The notes under the pieces: model-generated
Told to the model about the DNA's origin: nothing
Database searches by the model: none
What the model saw: the letters and a program-made list of their open reading frames with translations, nothing else
Position numbers and translations under genes: made by a program
Part shown: positions 10,418-22,054 of the stretch, piece by piece
Position numbering within the stretch: position 1 is the stretch's first letter
How the letters are laid out: every line of letters starts with the position of its first letter
Origin: Oscarella lobularis
Lineage: Eukaryota; Porifera; Homoscleromorpha; Homosclerophorida; Oscarellidae
Assembly (NCBI RefSeq): GCF_947507565.1
Contig: NC_089180.1
Location: 2,728,001 to 2,792,000 of the forward strand
Reading direction: 5' to 3'
DNA length: 64,000 nucleotides

Positions 10418-11104
10418 GGGACAACGTGCAGGTAGGAAGAGTTTTTCGGGATTTGTATCCCGTATTGTTCCTTTCAGGTACACTTTCTCCACGGCTGCGC
10501 TTGTCTCATACCGCGTCGCGTGCTACTTCGAGTGCTCGAGTATCCCATGCCCGATACCGAGTTTGCGCTGATCGACGACTACTGGCTCTCCTTCGTCCCA
10601 TCACCTGGGATACCCAATATGGAAAATACATGGCAGAGCGTTCTCGCCAGGATTTTTGTAGCGGGTGGGGTCTGGAGGCGTATCCCCGGAAAAATGTTAG
10701 AATGTGGGCGTGGATGATAACAATTTTTTACTATTCAATACATGACTTCAGCAACATGCATTGTTTTCTTATACTGAATGATTTGCTTTACAACTTTTGT
10801 CTTGAGAATTTTCATTGGAGTTGCATCTTATTAACCATTTTTTAAAGCAAAAGGGTTAACAGACTTCTCTGCCCACCATACTCTTTTTTATCTTAGCTTC
10901 GATAATTGGTCCTAATTCGCCTACAGAAGTATAGTGTAGACTGTACTACTGTAAGGTGGCCATGTCCAACAGTTCGAGTTCGTTGTAAGCGTTACTGACG
11001 TTTGCTGTTAGCCTGTTGCTGCAGAGCGTAAGTTTCTGATCGCAGTTTATCGTAGCGCACTTTACCTCAACAGAATCCTTACCTCGACAAAATCCGTGTA
11101 CAAT

Positions 11105-12022
11105 ATGCGCCGAAAAGAAGTTCAGACGTCACTGTTTGGTGGCATTGTGTCACCGTCTACCCCTAGAGCTTCTAGCGAGAGCAGTGCCAGAGAATCTTCG
11201 TCGTCTAGCAGTGGCAGTCGATGGAGAAGTCGCGGAGAAGTGGAATCGTGGCGATGCTTCGGATTAGGAAAGTGGAGAGATAAGTTCCCTTAGATTGATG
11301 TCAGAGAAGACGGAATATTTTGCTCGCGCTGCGCCGAGTTCAAGCCTGCGTCAAAGACAAGAGCATGCGGCGGCTCCTCCACGTTTATATCGTCAGCTTA
11401 CGTTGGCAATCGACCCGACGTGTTGCAGCGACACGAGAAAAGTGTTTTTCATTCAGAAGCCAACAAGAAATTTCAACAATCTGTGGCGGAGCAAAAGGCG
11501 TCGCATTGATGATTACGTCGACCAGCGGCAGCAGTTAACCATAGATGGCGAGGGAATGTGCGACGCTTTCAAATGCCTGTATTGGCTGGCGAAAAATGAA
11601 ATTGCGCGCACGACAGTCTCTTCGCCAGCTCTGCATGGAACGAATCTCTTCAGCGTCTCACCAAGGCAAGAAACAAAACCTATGCTTCAGAACAGAGTAT
11701 GCAAGAAATGCTTGCTGCAACAAGCCGAAGTCTGGAAATGAGTGTTGTAAAAGCGGTAGCCGAATCGCCTTACTATTCAATTGTAATTGACGAATCAACG
11801 GACCTGTCAACGGTGAAGCAGCTTGCAATTGTTGCTCACTATCTCAACGTTGACACAGCTTCCCTTGAAGAGCGCTGCCTCAAGCTGCTAGACATGTCGC
11901 AATACGTCCGCGCCGATGCCAAAGGAATACTGAGTGCTGTAACAGAATATCTCTCCAACCCGGGCCCTGATCTTCCGTCTATGTTTTCATTTATTTCTAG
12001 CGTTTCTCAGTTCGACAGCTGA
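11105..12022 (+). pseudogene. hAT-like (ZNF862/TTF-type) transposase, broken
   Basis: Three frames make up one protein. From 11105 a Ser-rich N-terminus (MRRKEVQTSLFGG), then, in the next frame from about 11292, a zinc-finger segment with FCSRCAEF and HEKSVFHSEAN (Cys-x2-Cys...His-x4-His-like, TTF/BED style). It continues through FKCLYWLAKNEIA (11570-11610) to the start of a DDE/RNase-H fold, VAESPYYSIVIDESTDLS (11757-11810). This organisation matches hAT-derived proteins such as ZNF862. Stops and frame changes near 11290, 11510 and 11700 break it, and the dimerisation C-terminus is absent here. A related C-terminal piece lies at 26289-26510. Confidence 0.65.
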
Positions 12023-12635
12023 AGATCGCGTACCGATAATTTTCGAACCCGTTTTTCTCAAAACGCGTACCCTCGAAAAAAACGCGTGAAGCCTATATGA
12101 AAGCTAATGCATAGAAGTGTTCATTTCGTGGGAGTTCGAGCTTAGCCCGCTCGAACTCACATTAGCCGACGCCCCTTTCTTTCAAAGGGGCGTCGTCGAA
12201 CGCGAGTTGTAACATGGATCGGCTGCTATTGGCCAATACTCGATTGTTCTTAGAGCATGCGCGTTTGGAAGTCCGTCCTGCCCCTGTGGTGTGAGACTCT
12301 ATAGTCTAAGGACAGCACGCTATGCATTACTTCACATACTACACACATATATGCACGCTATATACCTACCCTCTGTCCACGCTCAGTTCATACTTCGAAA
12401 AACGCGTATATCTTTGGCCGCGAAACTTCCATGTAGTACGTCTTTTCGTCGTTCGAAAGCGCTAAGTTTCCGGTATCAAAATTAAACGCCCGTATACAGA
12501 AAAAGACATACGTAGCGTGCCATATGAAGCACCAGCGCATCAAAGGGTTTTGCGGTTTGGCACGCCCTTTATGGGCGTGCCCAATTATCTCATTATCAAC
12601 TGTACGTCCTTAAATGTTTAATTTCTATCTTTAGT
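12023..12635. other. Non-coding stretch with two perfect hairpins
   Basis: No gene is visible. Two adjacent perfect hairpins lie at 12132-12158 (10-bp stem GAGTTCGAGC) and 12167-12195 (12-bp stem CGACGCCCCTTT). Flanking sequence contains several ACGCG and TATATA motifs. This may be the end of an unrecognised element. Confidence 0.45.
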
Positions 12636-13166
12636 TTACTCTTCATTATCAGCAGACATTAAGAATCGGTCTTCATGATCAAGTTCTTCGTCATCACTAA
12701 TTTCGTCCTCTTCATCATTATCATCGACATTAAGTTCTATCAAGAATTCATCTATTGCGTCTTCAAGTAGGCCATCTTTTCCCAAAATTTTTCTTTTTCT
12801 TTGATAGCGTGTGTGCAAAAATGTCTCCACATCTCTTGCGAGACCGAATGAAAAGCTGCAGGTACAAGTGATTCCAAGTCTGCAAGCTAACGTTGTGTTA
12901 TTTACTCTTAGATATCCTTTTACCTTTGACCATACGAGTTCTATCGGGTTGAGCTCGCAGTGTGCGACTGGTGTTCTCAATACAACGCGTCTATTGGTCT
13001 CTGCAATTGCATCTGTAGCATAGGCTTTTCTGGGGTTGGACTCTTTGATTTTCTTCATTAATAAATGGCTTTTCACGTCGGATCTTTCCCAGGCAATGCC
13101 ATGCTCAGTTAACCACTTCCGCATAACGTTTTTCTTCGACGACTTTGTGGGAACGGGATCAATCAC
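12636..13166 (-). pseudogene. Tc1/IS630-like DDE transposase, C-terminal part
   Basis: The frame contains KWLTEHGIAWERSDVKSHLL, then RRVVLRTPVAHCELNPIELVW followed by VKGYLRVNN. The LNPIE glutamate with its Trp is the third catalytic residue of the Tc1/mariner-type DDE fold. A tail follows with EDAIDEFLIELN and a strongly acidic end (DDNDEEDEISDDEE). The N-terminal half with the two catalytic aspartates is not found upstream on this strand, so this is a 5'-truncated copy. Between VNN and LARDVETFL the frame may run through an unspliced intron. Confidence 0.6.
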
Positions 13167-14330
13167 ACGATTATGACATAGATAGAGGAGAAGGAGGGAT
13201 AGGAAACTCCCCTATCACCGAACCGTTTTCGTGTCTCCATGAATGATGCTGTCATAGTGACGATTGTCCGGTACATATTTGCCTTTTCCGCGGGTTTCTG
13301 AATCGTTTCGAACAGCGATCTTTACGAGAAATTTACAAAATTTCTTGCTTCGCTAAAGGTACTTTTAGTAGCCCTAAGGACTTCAAGCACGCCCTGTACG
13401 TGTAAGTTATTATGGTCGGCGTGACAGCTTGCACAATATTGCTATTAGCTTCGCCAGCCTTCCTTTTCCAAAGCATGTTTTGCGTCAAGCACACGTCGAA
13501 GGAGTAGGAGAAGTGACAGAGACAGCTCTTATTCTTGCCTGCGCCTCCTAACTTTCGCTATAGCCGAGATTCTAGCGATGGCGACGCGCGCTACTATCCC
13601 TTTTGTCTGAGAGTACACACTGCACTCGAAGGGTTTTTTACTTTGGAAGGTTTACCACCCTGCGGGAGACAGGTAAAGCTAGTGCCAGAGGATAGCTACT
13701 TGCCAGAACTCCATTCCATTGCAGAGATAAAGCCGCCACCAAATTGCTTTACATTGATTGCAGACGCGTCATACGAAGTTTTTCAAAAGACGAAATAACA
13801 TCTGCTATCTTTTTGATGATTAATCAAAACTTTTTGCGCTGTCTAAGCACAGCTGAGGATTAATGATTGCAGCTGTTGGACCGATCTCGCAACGGATGCC
13901 TCTAAAATGCGCTTCAGCAACGTCTTCGCGTCTTCGCGAAGAATTTCAAGCGCGAAACATCTCGATCAACAACCGTAGCGTACAATGATAATTAGTCAAT
14001 AAAACTTGTGACGTCATAGAAAAACTATTCTTGTGTAATTGTTCAGTCACAATGTTTTGTTTTTCAAAACATCTGTTTCTCTCATGAGATAACGTTTTTG
14101 ATTCATCTTTTCGTTTTGAAAACCAAATTATTTTATCGGTTTCAGTTTATTACGCTAATTATTTGGGGGTTTTTTGCTACTTTTGTTATGACGTAATTAA
14201 AACACGGGATCTTTTAACGCCGCGTTCTCCTGCTAAAATTCATCATTTCTATCTGAACATTATTCAGCTGAAAGGATATTAAAGGTGCTTTCGTTTTGTT
14301 GTCACCATTCAAAATAATCTTTGTCTTTCT
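13167..14330. other. No supported gene
   Basis: The stretch contains an 87-codon frame at 13535-13798 with no recognisable domain and otherwise AT-rich DNA. A tract ending TTTGAACAG just before 14340 could be a splice acceptor for the Tc1-like gene that follows. Confidence 0.35.
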
Positions 14331-14339
14331 TTGAACAGA

Positions 14340-15050
14340 ATGCCCCGAAATCGACAACTGACAAGCCGAGAAATTGGCCTTATTGAAGGCCTTCGCAAAT
14401 GCGGAAAAAATCCATCTGAAATCGCGGCCGAAATTAATCGTTCTCGCGGAGCCGTGAGAAACTGGATTAAAAAATTAGATGAGGGCGTTTTCGAGGCAAG
14501 TCAGCGGTCCGGGAGGCCGCGAAAGACAACGAGTCGAGAGAACCGATTTCTTCGAGTTGCTGCGTTGCGCGATCGAAGGCAGTCGGCGAGGCAGCTCGGC
14601 TCTCAGTTGTCTGCTACAACGGGCAAAGCTGTTTCCAAATGGACAGTCTCTCGTCGGCTCTCGGAGAAAGGAATTCGAGCTCGTCGACCGCGAAAAAAAC
14701 CGCAGCTGACGGCGAGGCATCGGGGCCTCCGACGCGGCTGGGCAGCGTCTCACAGAGGTTGGACTCTTGACCAGTGGAAGAGAGTGCTGTTCAGCGACGA
14801 ATCGAAAATTTCATTGGGAGCGATGGCAAAACCTTCGTCTGGCGTCGCGCAGGAGAAGAGAATGCCAGTTGCTGCACTGTTCCCACCGTGCAGTATTCAA
14901 TTAGCGTGATGGTGTGGGGCTGCATGGCGTCTTCCGGAGTTGGATCTTTGCATCGTATTGATGGAAGGTTGAACGCGGACGGCTACAAAAACATCCTCCA
15001 GACAAAAATGCTCCCAGACGCTGCACGTTTAATAGGAAAACTGGTTGAAA
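14340..15050 (+). pseudogene. Tc1/mariner transposase, frameshifted and 3'-truncated
   Basis: The ATG at 14340 opens a frame starting MPRNRQLTSREIGLIEGLR, a paired-type helix-turn-helix that binds the element ends. It continues through a GRPRKTT linker (an AT-hook-like GRPR motif between the two DNA-binding subdomains), a second HTH and the first catalytic site FSDESK (about 14795). A frameshift near 14805 moves the reading to the next frame, which continues GSDGKTFVWRR and SVMVWGCMASSGVG (14830-14945). Sequence identity ends near 15050, before the second and third catalytic residues, where a MULE-like fragment begins on the opposite strand. It is inactive. Confidence 0.8.
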
Positions 15051-15054
15051 GCCT

Positions 15055-15400
15055 ACTTGAAAAGTAACGCATTTGCCTGTGTACCTTTTTATACTCTCTC
15101 AGTTGCTGAACGACGCGGTCGAATTCAAACGGTGTCAAATGTTGCGCGTAGCCTTTTTCAACAGGACTTTTGGTTACAACTCGTCGTTTGGCGATGGCCA
15201 TTAGTGCAGTGTGATCGCGCTCATTGCGAATGGTGGAGAGAAAAGACAGCTGTTGATCGAAAAAACTGCCCATGTTGGAGTGCGTTGATACAACACTTTT
15301 AATCTTCTGATTGATGCTTTCAAGTCTATTGTTAGTATTCTCTCCAAGAAAAGAGGACTGTTCCGACATACGGAATGTCAAGCCACAGATCTGATAAAAA
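15055..15400 (-). pseudogene. MULE/ZSWIM-like transposase fragment
   Basis: The minus-strand frame contains TNNRLESINQKIKSVVS, then FFDQQLSFLSTIRNERDHTA, a block typical of the end of the transposase core in ZSWIM-type Mutator-like proteins. It is followed by LTPFEFDRVVQQLREY. Upstream catalytic parts and the downstream SWIM zinc finger are missing. It abuts the truncated Tc1 copy. Confidence 0.55.
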
Positions 15401-15449
15401 ATAATACAGATACAGCGACTATGAGTCGCTGTCGCACGGTTCACCCATA

Positions 15450-15895
15450 AATCGACTCACATCAGAAGGGATTCGCAATACAGCGAAAAACAAAAACAGG
15501 CAATGACAACTCTATCGATGAAAAGTTCAACAAAACCTTTGCGCGCAGCAGCGGCGCAAACTCACCGTCGATTCGCAAAAGGAAACGAAGAGGAATTCGA
15601 AATCGCCGCAAACGCATCACAGCGGGCAGCGAAACAACAATAGACGGCTGCAAAAACTGTCAATCAAATCGGTGAGATCGGTGCGCGAGGCAACTACATC
15701 GGCTCACCGTGCCAAGCCAATAAGAGTAGCAACAGAAAACGAAGAGGAATTCGAAATCACGGCAAACGAAACAGAGCGAACAGCGCGAACGGAGGACGCG
15801 GACACGTCGGTGAAATCGGTGCGCGAGGCAACTAAATCGGTTTACTGTGCCAAGCCAATCAGATACCGAGAAACAATCACGTATATCACGTGATT
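15450..15895 (-). repeat. Detached copy of the Helitron 5' promoter block
   Basis: This block is a diverged reverse-complement copy of 42010-42448, inside the 5' region of the complete Helitron. Shared pieces include ACATCAGAAG, CTCTATCGAT, and two repeats of GCGCGAGGCAACTAAATCGG plus CCAAGCCAAT. The long frames seen across it in both places are consequences of compositional bias and are not genes. Confidence 0.75.
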
Positions 15896-16248
15896 ATGAT
15901 ATCATAAACTCCCAACGTTGTATTGTAGACTTAAAGTCGCTAGTAGACGACGTTACAATAAAAGGACGTCCTCCAAACAGACATATTCTTTCCGGAAGAA
16001 CAAATTCTTCGATACAGTACAAATAATAGTTTTGTACACAGTGTTTCGCTACAGAAAAGCTCGTGCCTTCAAAATCACAATTGATATACCACTAAACTTT
16101 CAAGCAGTGGACTTTACGTCTGTTTGCCTAATGACTATTACTGTAATGCAAGAAAATATATAAAAGTTAGAGGTGAGTGTAGTCAGGTGTCGGAGAAATG
16201 ATGTTTCTAATGGAAGCGTTTCACAAATAAAACAAGATTACAGTACTT

Positions 16249-16548
16249 GTGAGTCCGAATGACATGAAAGCGTACTCCGGAAGTTGCGTTGTCTTCAGCA
16301 CGGGAGAGGACCTGTGCCCTGTCGCCGCGCTACTGGGCTACCTCGTGGAGCGAACGCTGCGCCCTGGACCATTCTTCGTGTTCGCCAACGGGCGCCCGTT
16401 GCAAAATAACGCCCTGGTGCAACACATGCAGCAGGCCCTTTCCAGCGCCGGAATTGATGCTGGCAAGTATACAGGGCATAGCTTTCGGATCGGCGCGGCC
16501 ACCACAGCGGCGGCTGCATCGATGTTCCTCGATACTACAGATGGGTGA
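16249..16548 (+). pseudogene. Tyrosine recombinase, C-terminal fragment (DIRS/Ngaro-like)
   Basis: The frame has CPVAALLGYLVER, GPFFVFANGRPL and GHSFRIGAATTAAA. The last contains the His-x2-Arg pair of the tyrosine-recombinase active site. This arrangement is typical of integrases of DIRS and Ngaro retrotransposons. The first Arg box and the catalytic Tyr region are missing; the sequence passes directly into a Helitron fragment at about 16546. A DIRS-type reverse transcriptase fragment occurs at 40861-41145. Confidence 0.65.
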
Positions 16549-17400
16549 ACAAAAAGTGGCAAAGGCGAAAGCAAGGTGCCATTCTGCCGCAAAATCCCGA
16601 CAATAGACAGTCAACAACTCTTGGCCGCATATACACGGTTCATTCCAGGAACACCGAATGCTATCTTTTGCGACTTGTCTTGCTCCACGTTCGAAGACCG
16701 ACGTCGTTTGCTGACTTACAAACAGTGTTTTTAATACGTACGCGGAAGCGTGCCGCGAACGCGGACTTTCGGCCGATGATCAGCATTGGCATCTTGCACT
16801 CACAGCAACGGTCACCGATCGTCCGTACAAAATTCGCGACATGTTTGCCATCATGCTTCACATGTGCGAAATTTCCGATCCTCTTCGTCTTTGGGAGCAA
16901 CACAAAGAAGCAATGGCCCAAGATTTTCTTCCGAACGCTTCGCAGACGCGCAAACAACGACACACTACCGCTCACCGATGCGATTTTCAATCAAGCCTTA
17001 CTTGCAATTGAGGAAAAATTGCTATCTTTTCCCGGACGAAAACCCTGAGTGACTACCAGTTACCCAGCCCCGATCGCTCTACCGAACAAGACGACCTCTT
17101 CCCCGAGAAATCGCTACCGAATACTCCTATAACACTCCCCAGTTACAAGAGCGATCAAACGAAGGTTCTCTAACGTCAGACCAAAGACAAATTTACCAAG
17201 AATTACTTGCCTACGTCGCACGAGGTTCTGACAATACAATCATTTTCCTCCATGCGCCAGGAGGAACAGGGAAAACATATCTGCTTAATCTTTTCTTGAC
17301 AAAATACCATCGCAAGGCGACATAGCTCTTGCAGTGGCTTCCTCCGGAATTGCAGCAACACTTCTCAGTGGCGGCAAAACAGCTCACTCAGCTGCCGAGC
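16546..17400 (+). pseudogene. Helitron Rep/helicase fragment
   Basis: Translation in changing frames follows the Helitron protein of 44644-49191. LGRIYTVHSRNTECYLLRL matches its residues near 870; a frame near 16750 has AEACRERGLSADDQHWHLAL; a later one has RDMFAIMLHMCEISDP; and near 17245 a Walker A stretch, APGGTGKTYLL, is followed by VASSGIAATLLSGGKTAHSA. It lacks the Rep domain and most of the helicase and has several frameshifts. It is similar but not identical to the intact element, so it comes from an older, related copy. Confidence 0.8.
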
Positions 17401-20400
17401 ATTTGGCACAAAAAAGTTCGCTTATTTCAGAGCCTTAGAGGGAGACTTATTTGATAAGATCATCGTTTAGCAGCGCACGCTATACGCTATATAGGCACGC
17501 AAGCAGGGGGAGTTTTTCACGAGCGCGCGCTAACAGATTCAGGTTTTTTCGAAGAGCGTTTTTTCTTTGGATCTATTAACTTTGGCGTTTCTCTTGATTA
17601 GATTGTGGTCAGTGTCCTAATGCCTATCACTTCGCTGTTTTTTGAGCTTCGAGCACCTTTCGTTTCGATTTTCGAGTCGCGGCACTTCTCGGCCGTGTTC
17701 CTTGTGATTGCTTGCTTTCCGCGAGCGCTTTATGTTTTCTTACTCTTCGGTTTAAATTTTTTACAAAACTCATATCTTATTCTCCAATGCCGTTTTTCTT
17801 TAGGCAATCTCTTTTGTATCTGCTTCAGCTTGATAGAGTTGACTTTGATGTAGATGTTTATTCAGATGATAGGAAACTAAATCTACAATACACGAAGAAC
17901 GAAAGTAGCCAGGCGCTCTGTTGGCGAAAGTTTCGTCACTTCACGGTGAAACTGCATGGGCAACCCATATTAGCGTCGGCTGTGCGCCCTCCAGTACAGC
18001 AGCCGCCACGACGGCAGTCGTTCCTTCACCACTTCATTGAGGGCAAATTTCTGACATCAGTATAGCTCTAAAATCTAAAGATGAGCTGAAACAAATGGTG
18101 AAGGAAGCCGTTGAGAAAGTGGAGTCAAAGGAATCGCCGGAAATGGAAGAGGAGTCAAATGAAATCTTATCAGCAGTGGGTGAAATTTTCAGTGCACTTA
18201 CCGAAGAGGGATAATCTGACAAAGGTTTGTTTCATTTTACCGACATGCAGAGATCTGTTTGTTTTGTCAGTAATTTTCTGCATGGTTTAGAGCTTGCTCT
18301 TTTTCTGGTTTACCAATTTTTTGCTGAGCTGGGAATATTCCAAAGAAATCAGGAAATATTAATTCTAATCGTCGTCATAATTCTGTCTGGTGTCGTGAAA
18401 AATTTTGTGAGAGACAACGGGAATGAAAAAAAAGAAGCACGGATTTGTCATTTGCAAAATTTGACGCTAACTGGCATTGCTGCATGGATTTCAGCAACGG
18501 TGGAGATACCGTCGAGCCGCCAAAATTATCGTTGCGGACAATTCATTGTTCCGAGCAATTGATCGCACAGAAATTTCTGTGGGTCTCGTTCGCGTGTTGT
18601 CAAAAAGGCGTTTAATTATGGGCGAGTTTGCGATTAGCAGACTCAATGGGTATTTCATTAGAGCATTTTTGAGGCTGCGTCCCGCCCTTCCTCAAAATGA
18701 CATCAAGCACCCCGTGCTTTTGATAAACAGACAGTGAGCCAAGCAACAATGCTAGTTTGAACAGGCCCTCCCCGAGTACGGAGCGATCAATCTTTTCCAA
18801 AGCTGTAGAAATCGTCGAAGACATAAATTTACCGTAAGTTTAACCCTTTCGCTTCCAAATTTTTTCGTTTCCGGTAACAGGAAATGCGCATGACACGCGC
18901 GAAATTCGAAATAGCTTAGCAGGAAAGCTAGAACTCCCTAGCAGCCTTTGTCCATTCGATTTTGAACTAAACAAAGAATATTCTGAGAACGTTTCAGTCG
19001 CCATGGCAACGCCTAAAAATAAAAAAATTAAAAATTTGGAATAAAAATTTGAAACGATTTACGGTAATATTGAGGATTGCTTTCTTCTTTATCAAATTTT
19101 TCATTACTTGATTTCAGAAGCTTATCTGTCATTTAGCAAACTTTTATTCGAGGACGCCAACCGGAAGTGAACTTAAATGAACGCAATGACTGCTCCAACG
19201 ACACAGAATCATTAGAAACCAACAACAAAAATCGCACGCAAAGTTGTTCCTATAACTTGTTTAAAGTTTGGTACTCTTTGAAGCAATTCCTGTCAGGAAG
19301 AAGGCAAAGGTGGACCTTGCTGAGGTCATTAATCAAGCTTCAAACGCAGATTAGGCATTCTTTTCTTGCTGCTACGTCAGGAACGTTTTATAATGTTGTT
19401 CTCGAAAATGCTTCGTTTTAGAACATGCGGCATTCAGGCACATAGATAGACAGGGTGAAGATCGATACCGCAAGGACGACAAAAACAGTTTTCAACACTT
19501 AGTGAAGCATGCGGTATGCACTCTCCAATCTGGCACGGAGCTTTTCATCTTCGCATCGAGAACGGACTGCCAAAGATCTGAAGAGCTTTCTTGAAGAGAT
19601 CGGCCTTCTTCTGGTACAATTGACACCGCTGTCGCGAAGAAACGTTCGCAACCGCTCTTGAGAAGAAGGCACTGCAACCGTACTCATATAGCGGAACGAG
19701 CTGTTCAGGTACAGTGCCAATCAGCATAAACTTCCAAAATCTAAATCTCGCTATATCGCTGTAAATTTCGCGTACAAGGCTTTTGAGCGCATCGCCACAT
19801 TCAGGAAAGTTTGAACTATTTTTTGGGGTGAGTCGCAGAATCATAGAACGTAGTTAGTTTCTTAGCCAATAGAAAGGAGCCCTTAATTCACGTGCAATGA
19901 CGTCACAAAGGAGTGACGCCAAAAGTCGGTACGTATCTCGAAAAAGGCAAAAACGCCCAGAAATTCTTTTTACATCTCGCATAGAACGCATTACAGTATT
20001 TACTAACAAAGTAATTGTTATTCACAAAGTTGAAATAGACCCTCGTAATACCAAGAATTGAAACATTTTTCTTTCTAAAACTGGTACTCGCGCTAGGCCT
20101 TAATTAGCAATTTTTTTGGCGTTCGAATCTCAAAAATGAAGCAGAATTTTGGAAATCCCTAATATGAAAAGTTAGATCTACCCTTTCCCTACGCATCAGC
20201 TAAAAAATCTGAACTAGAGGGTACGCTGAGATAGAAAAATCGCGAAAACGGGAAGGACTTAATTGGAGAAAAATTCTCCCAAGGGAACGATCGCATTAAT
20301 CGCAAATTACTGTTATGAAAATTTAGATTAACTAATAACATACAGAAAACGTTGCTCTGTGACGTTGTGCATAAGCTCTATTTTATAACGTACGTACAGT

Positions 20401-20600
20401 GCCAACCAGCATACCGGTAAACTTTCAAAATGACTCTCGCGCGCTAATCCTCAAAAATTTAAATTCTTTTTACTTTTGGGGTTTTGGTACCCGTAATTAA
20501 AAAAAGACATTTCACGCAAGCATGTTAGCAGAAAAGCGAACTGAATCGCTTCACCCATTCGTCAGAAAAAAACGATTTCTGAGTTTGTGAGTTGTTTTTG
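17401..20600. other. Long stretch without a supported gene
   Basis: I find short frames but no domain. On the minus strand 18612-18824 and 19492-19844 have protein-like composition without a recognisable motif; the latter is leucine- and phenylalanine-rich. The DNA around 19000-20500 is AT-rich and shows no tandem repeat. It may be old transposon debris. Confidence 0.35.
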
Positions 20601-20829
20601 ATTTTGCGATGAGCATCATCAATCATCTCTACTGGACAGCGCTTTCTACTCCTTGGGGCGAGGAGCACATACTAAAATGCAAATGGCTTTCTTTGAGCAA
20701 TCACATTCACGACGTGCATGTTCGCCACGGAAAGGCCTTTCCAAAATGTGCTCACCCAGCGTTACCAACATCAAGACAGAAGCAGTGGTTTAGACCAGGT
20801 ATCCCAAGATTTTAACTGAAACATCACGT

Positions 20830-21520
20830 GATCCGCGTGGAGCTAGTGTGGTGCGCCGCGGCAGATCTATCCAAACTGCTGTTTCGTCGCAGCCATAGAT
20901 CATATTACTGCCATACTTTCCCGAAGTAATTTTTCTTGATAATCGGCTGGAAGACGCTGACAGACTGACGTCGTCCGTCGTTGAACAATTCCGTGACGTC
21001 GAAGGAATTTGTCCAACCAGCCTTTGTAAAAATTGAAATCTTCCGCTGTATCCTCATCCGATGCGGCCATATTGGCGTAGATCTCCTTCGCTTTTAAGAT
21101 AATTCGGGAGCGGGAGAGTGGTACCTTCTTTTGTACGTATTCAACCTCGTACGACTAGTAAAGATGCTCCAAGTCCGTCATTGCGACGTGACGCCCCCCT
21201 CCACTCAAGCGACTACGTTTCGCTGCTCGCAAACTGCTTGCCAGCCCTTCACGAATGGCAGTTTCCTGTGCGCACCACTGTCGGATGCATGTGCGAGGAA
21301 CACGGAATTTCTCTGCCGATCTCTTCTTCGAGGACTTCTTCGCCTCCTCTATCGCTGAAACCTTTAGCTCGAGAGCGTAATTTCGCCGTTTTGCACGCGC
21401 ACGTGTGGTGGTCTCCGTGTCGGTCTCCTCCATAGGAACGGGGATTACGCGCACGCGCAGAACGGTGGCATTGTATTGGCGTTTTATTTTTTGGATCGTC
21501 CGCTTACATGGCATTCTAAT
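20830..21520 (-). pseudogene. pogo/Tigger-like transposase, broken
   Basis: On the minus strand the first frame (from about 21500) has a Brinker/Psq-type DNA-binding domain: RRNYALELKVSAIEEAKK, then EKFRVPRTCIRQW and KRSRLSGGGRH. In the next frame (about 21115-20930) comes a CENP-B/Tc5-type HTH with AKEIYANMAA and FYKGWLDKFLRRHGI, and RRTTSVCQRLPADYQ. A further frame at about 20900 has MIYGCDETAVWIDLPRRTT, which contains the first catalytic Asp. The rest of the DDE domain is unreadable. Frameshifts and a stop separate the pieces. Elements of this kind could have mobilised the pogo-type MITEs at 9955-10260 and 60972-61259. Confidence 0.7.
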
Positions 21521-21569
21521 GGAGCATGGTAATTGAGCATGGCGCTGTAATCGAGGAAACACGGTATCC

Positions 21570-22045
21570 CTCTTCTATTATATCCCTGCTACTAGCAACT
21601 CAGACTACTGCACGTGACCACTATTTACACACTTCGTCGAAGGCCTACCTGCCCTACATCATTGGAATGGTACGGTATAGAGGATTCCAATGTTCCACTG
21701 ATGTCATTGGCGATGACGCGCAACTAACGAGGTGGGAGCTAGTGCGCTTTAAAGACGGTCGCTTTATGCGTGGGTGCACTGTACCTAAGACCAAGTCTAG
21801 ACTGGTGAAAAAAGCGCACAGCTGGGCGTATATGAGCGAAAACCAAGCCGTCGTTCTTACGACCCAAATACTGGTCAATCATCTAAAAGGAAAAGGAGAT
21901 CGTAAAACGATCATTCCAACTTGCATCGATTTACTGATCTTGGACGAGTGTCATCAGACGCACGACAACCATCCTTACAGCATAATCGTGAACGTTTATA
22001 ACGACATGAAGCAACGGGAGCCTAGAGGTAAACTTCCAAACTCAC
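21570..22045 (+). CDS. RIG-I-like/Dicer-type DECH-box helicase fragment
   Basis: The frame contains GDDAQLTRWELV, then ENQAVVLTTQILVNHLKG (motif Ib/Ic region of SF2 helicases) and DLLILDECHQTHDNHPYS, with the DECH box at 21943-21954. Among SF2 helicases, QILVN followed by DECH and a His-Pro-Tyr pattern is characteristic of RIG-I-like receptors and Dicer. In those proteins this core binds double-stranded RNA and hydrolyses ATP. There is no Walker A motif upstream in this window and no TAS motif downstream, so it is one exon or a fragment. A GTAAAC donor-like site sits at about 22029. The frame upstream of about 21570 overlaps the opposite-strand pogo remnant and is not part of the homology. 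Confidence 0.5.
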
Positions 22046-22054
22046 TATCTGCTG

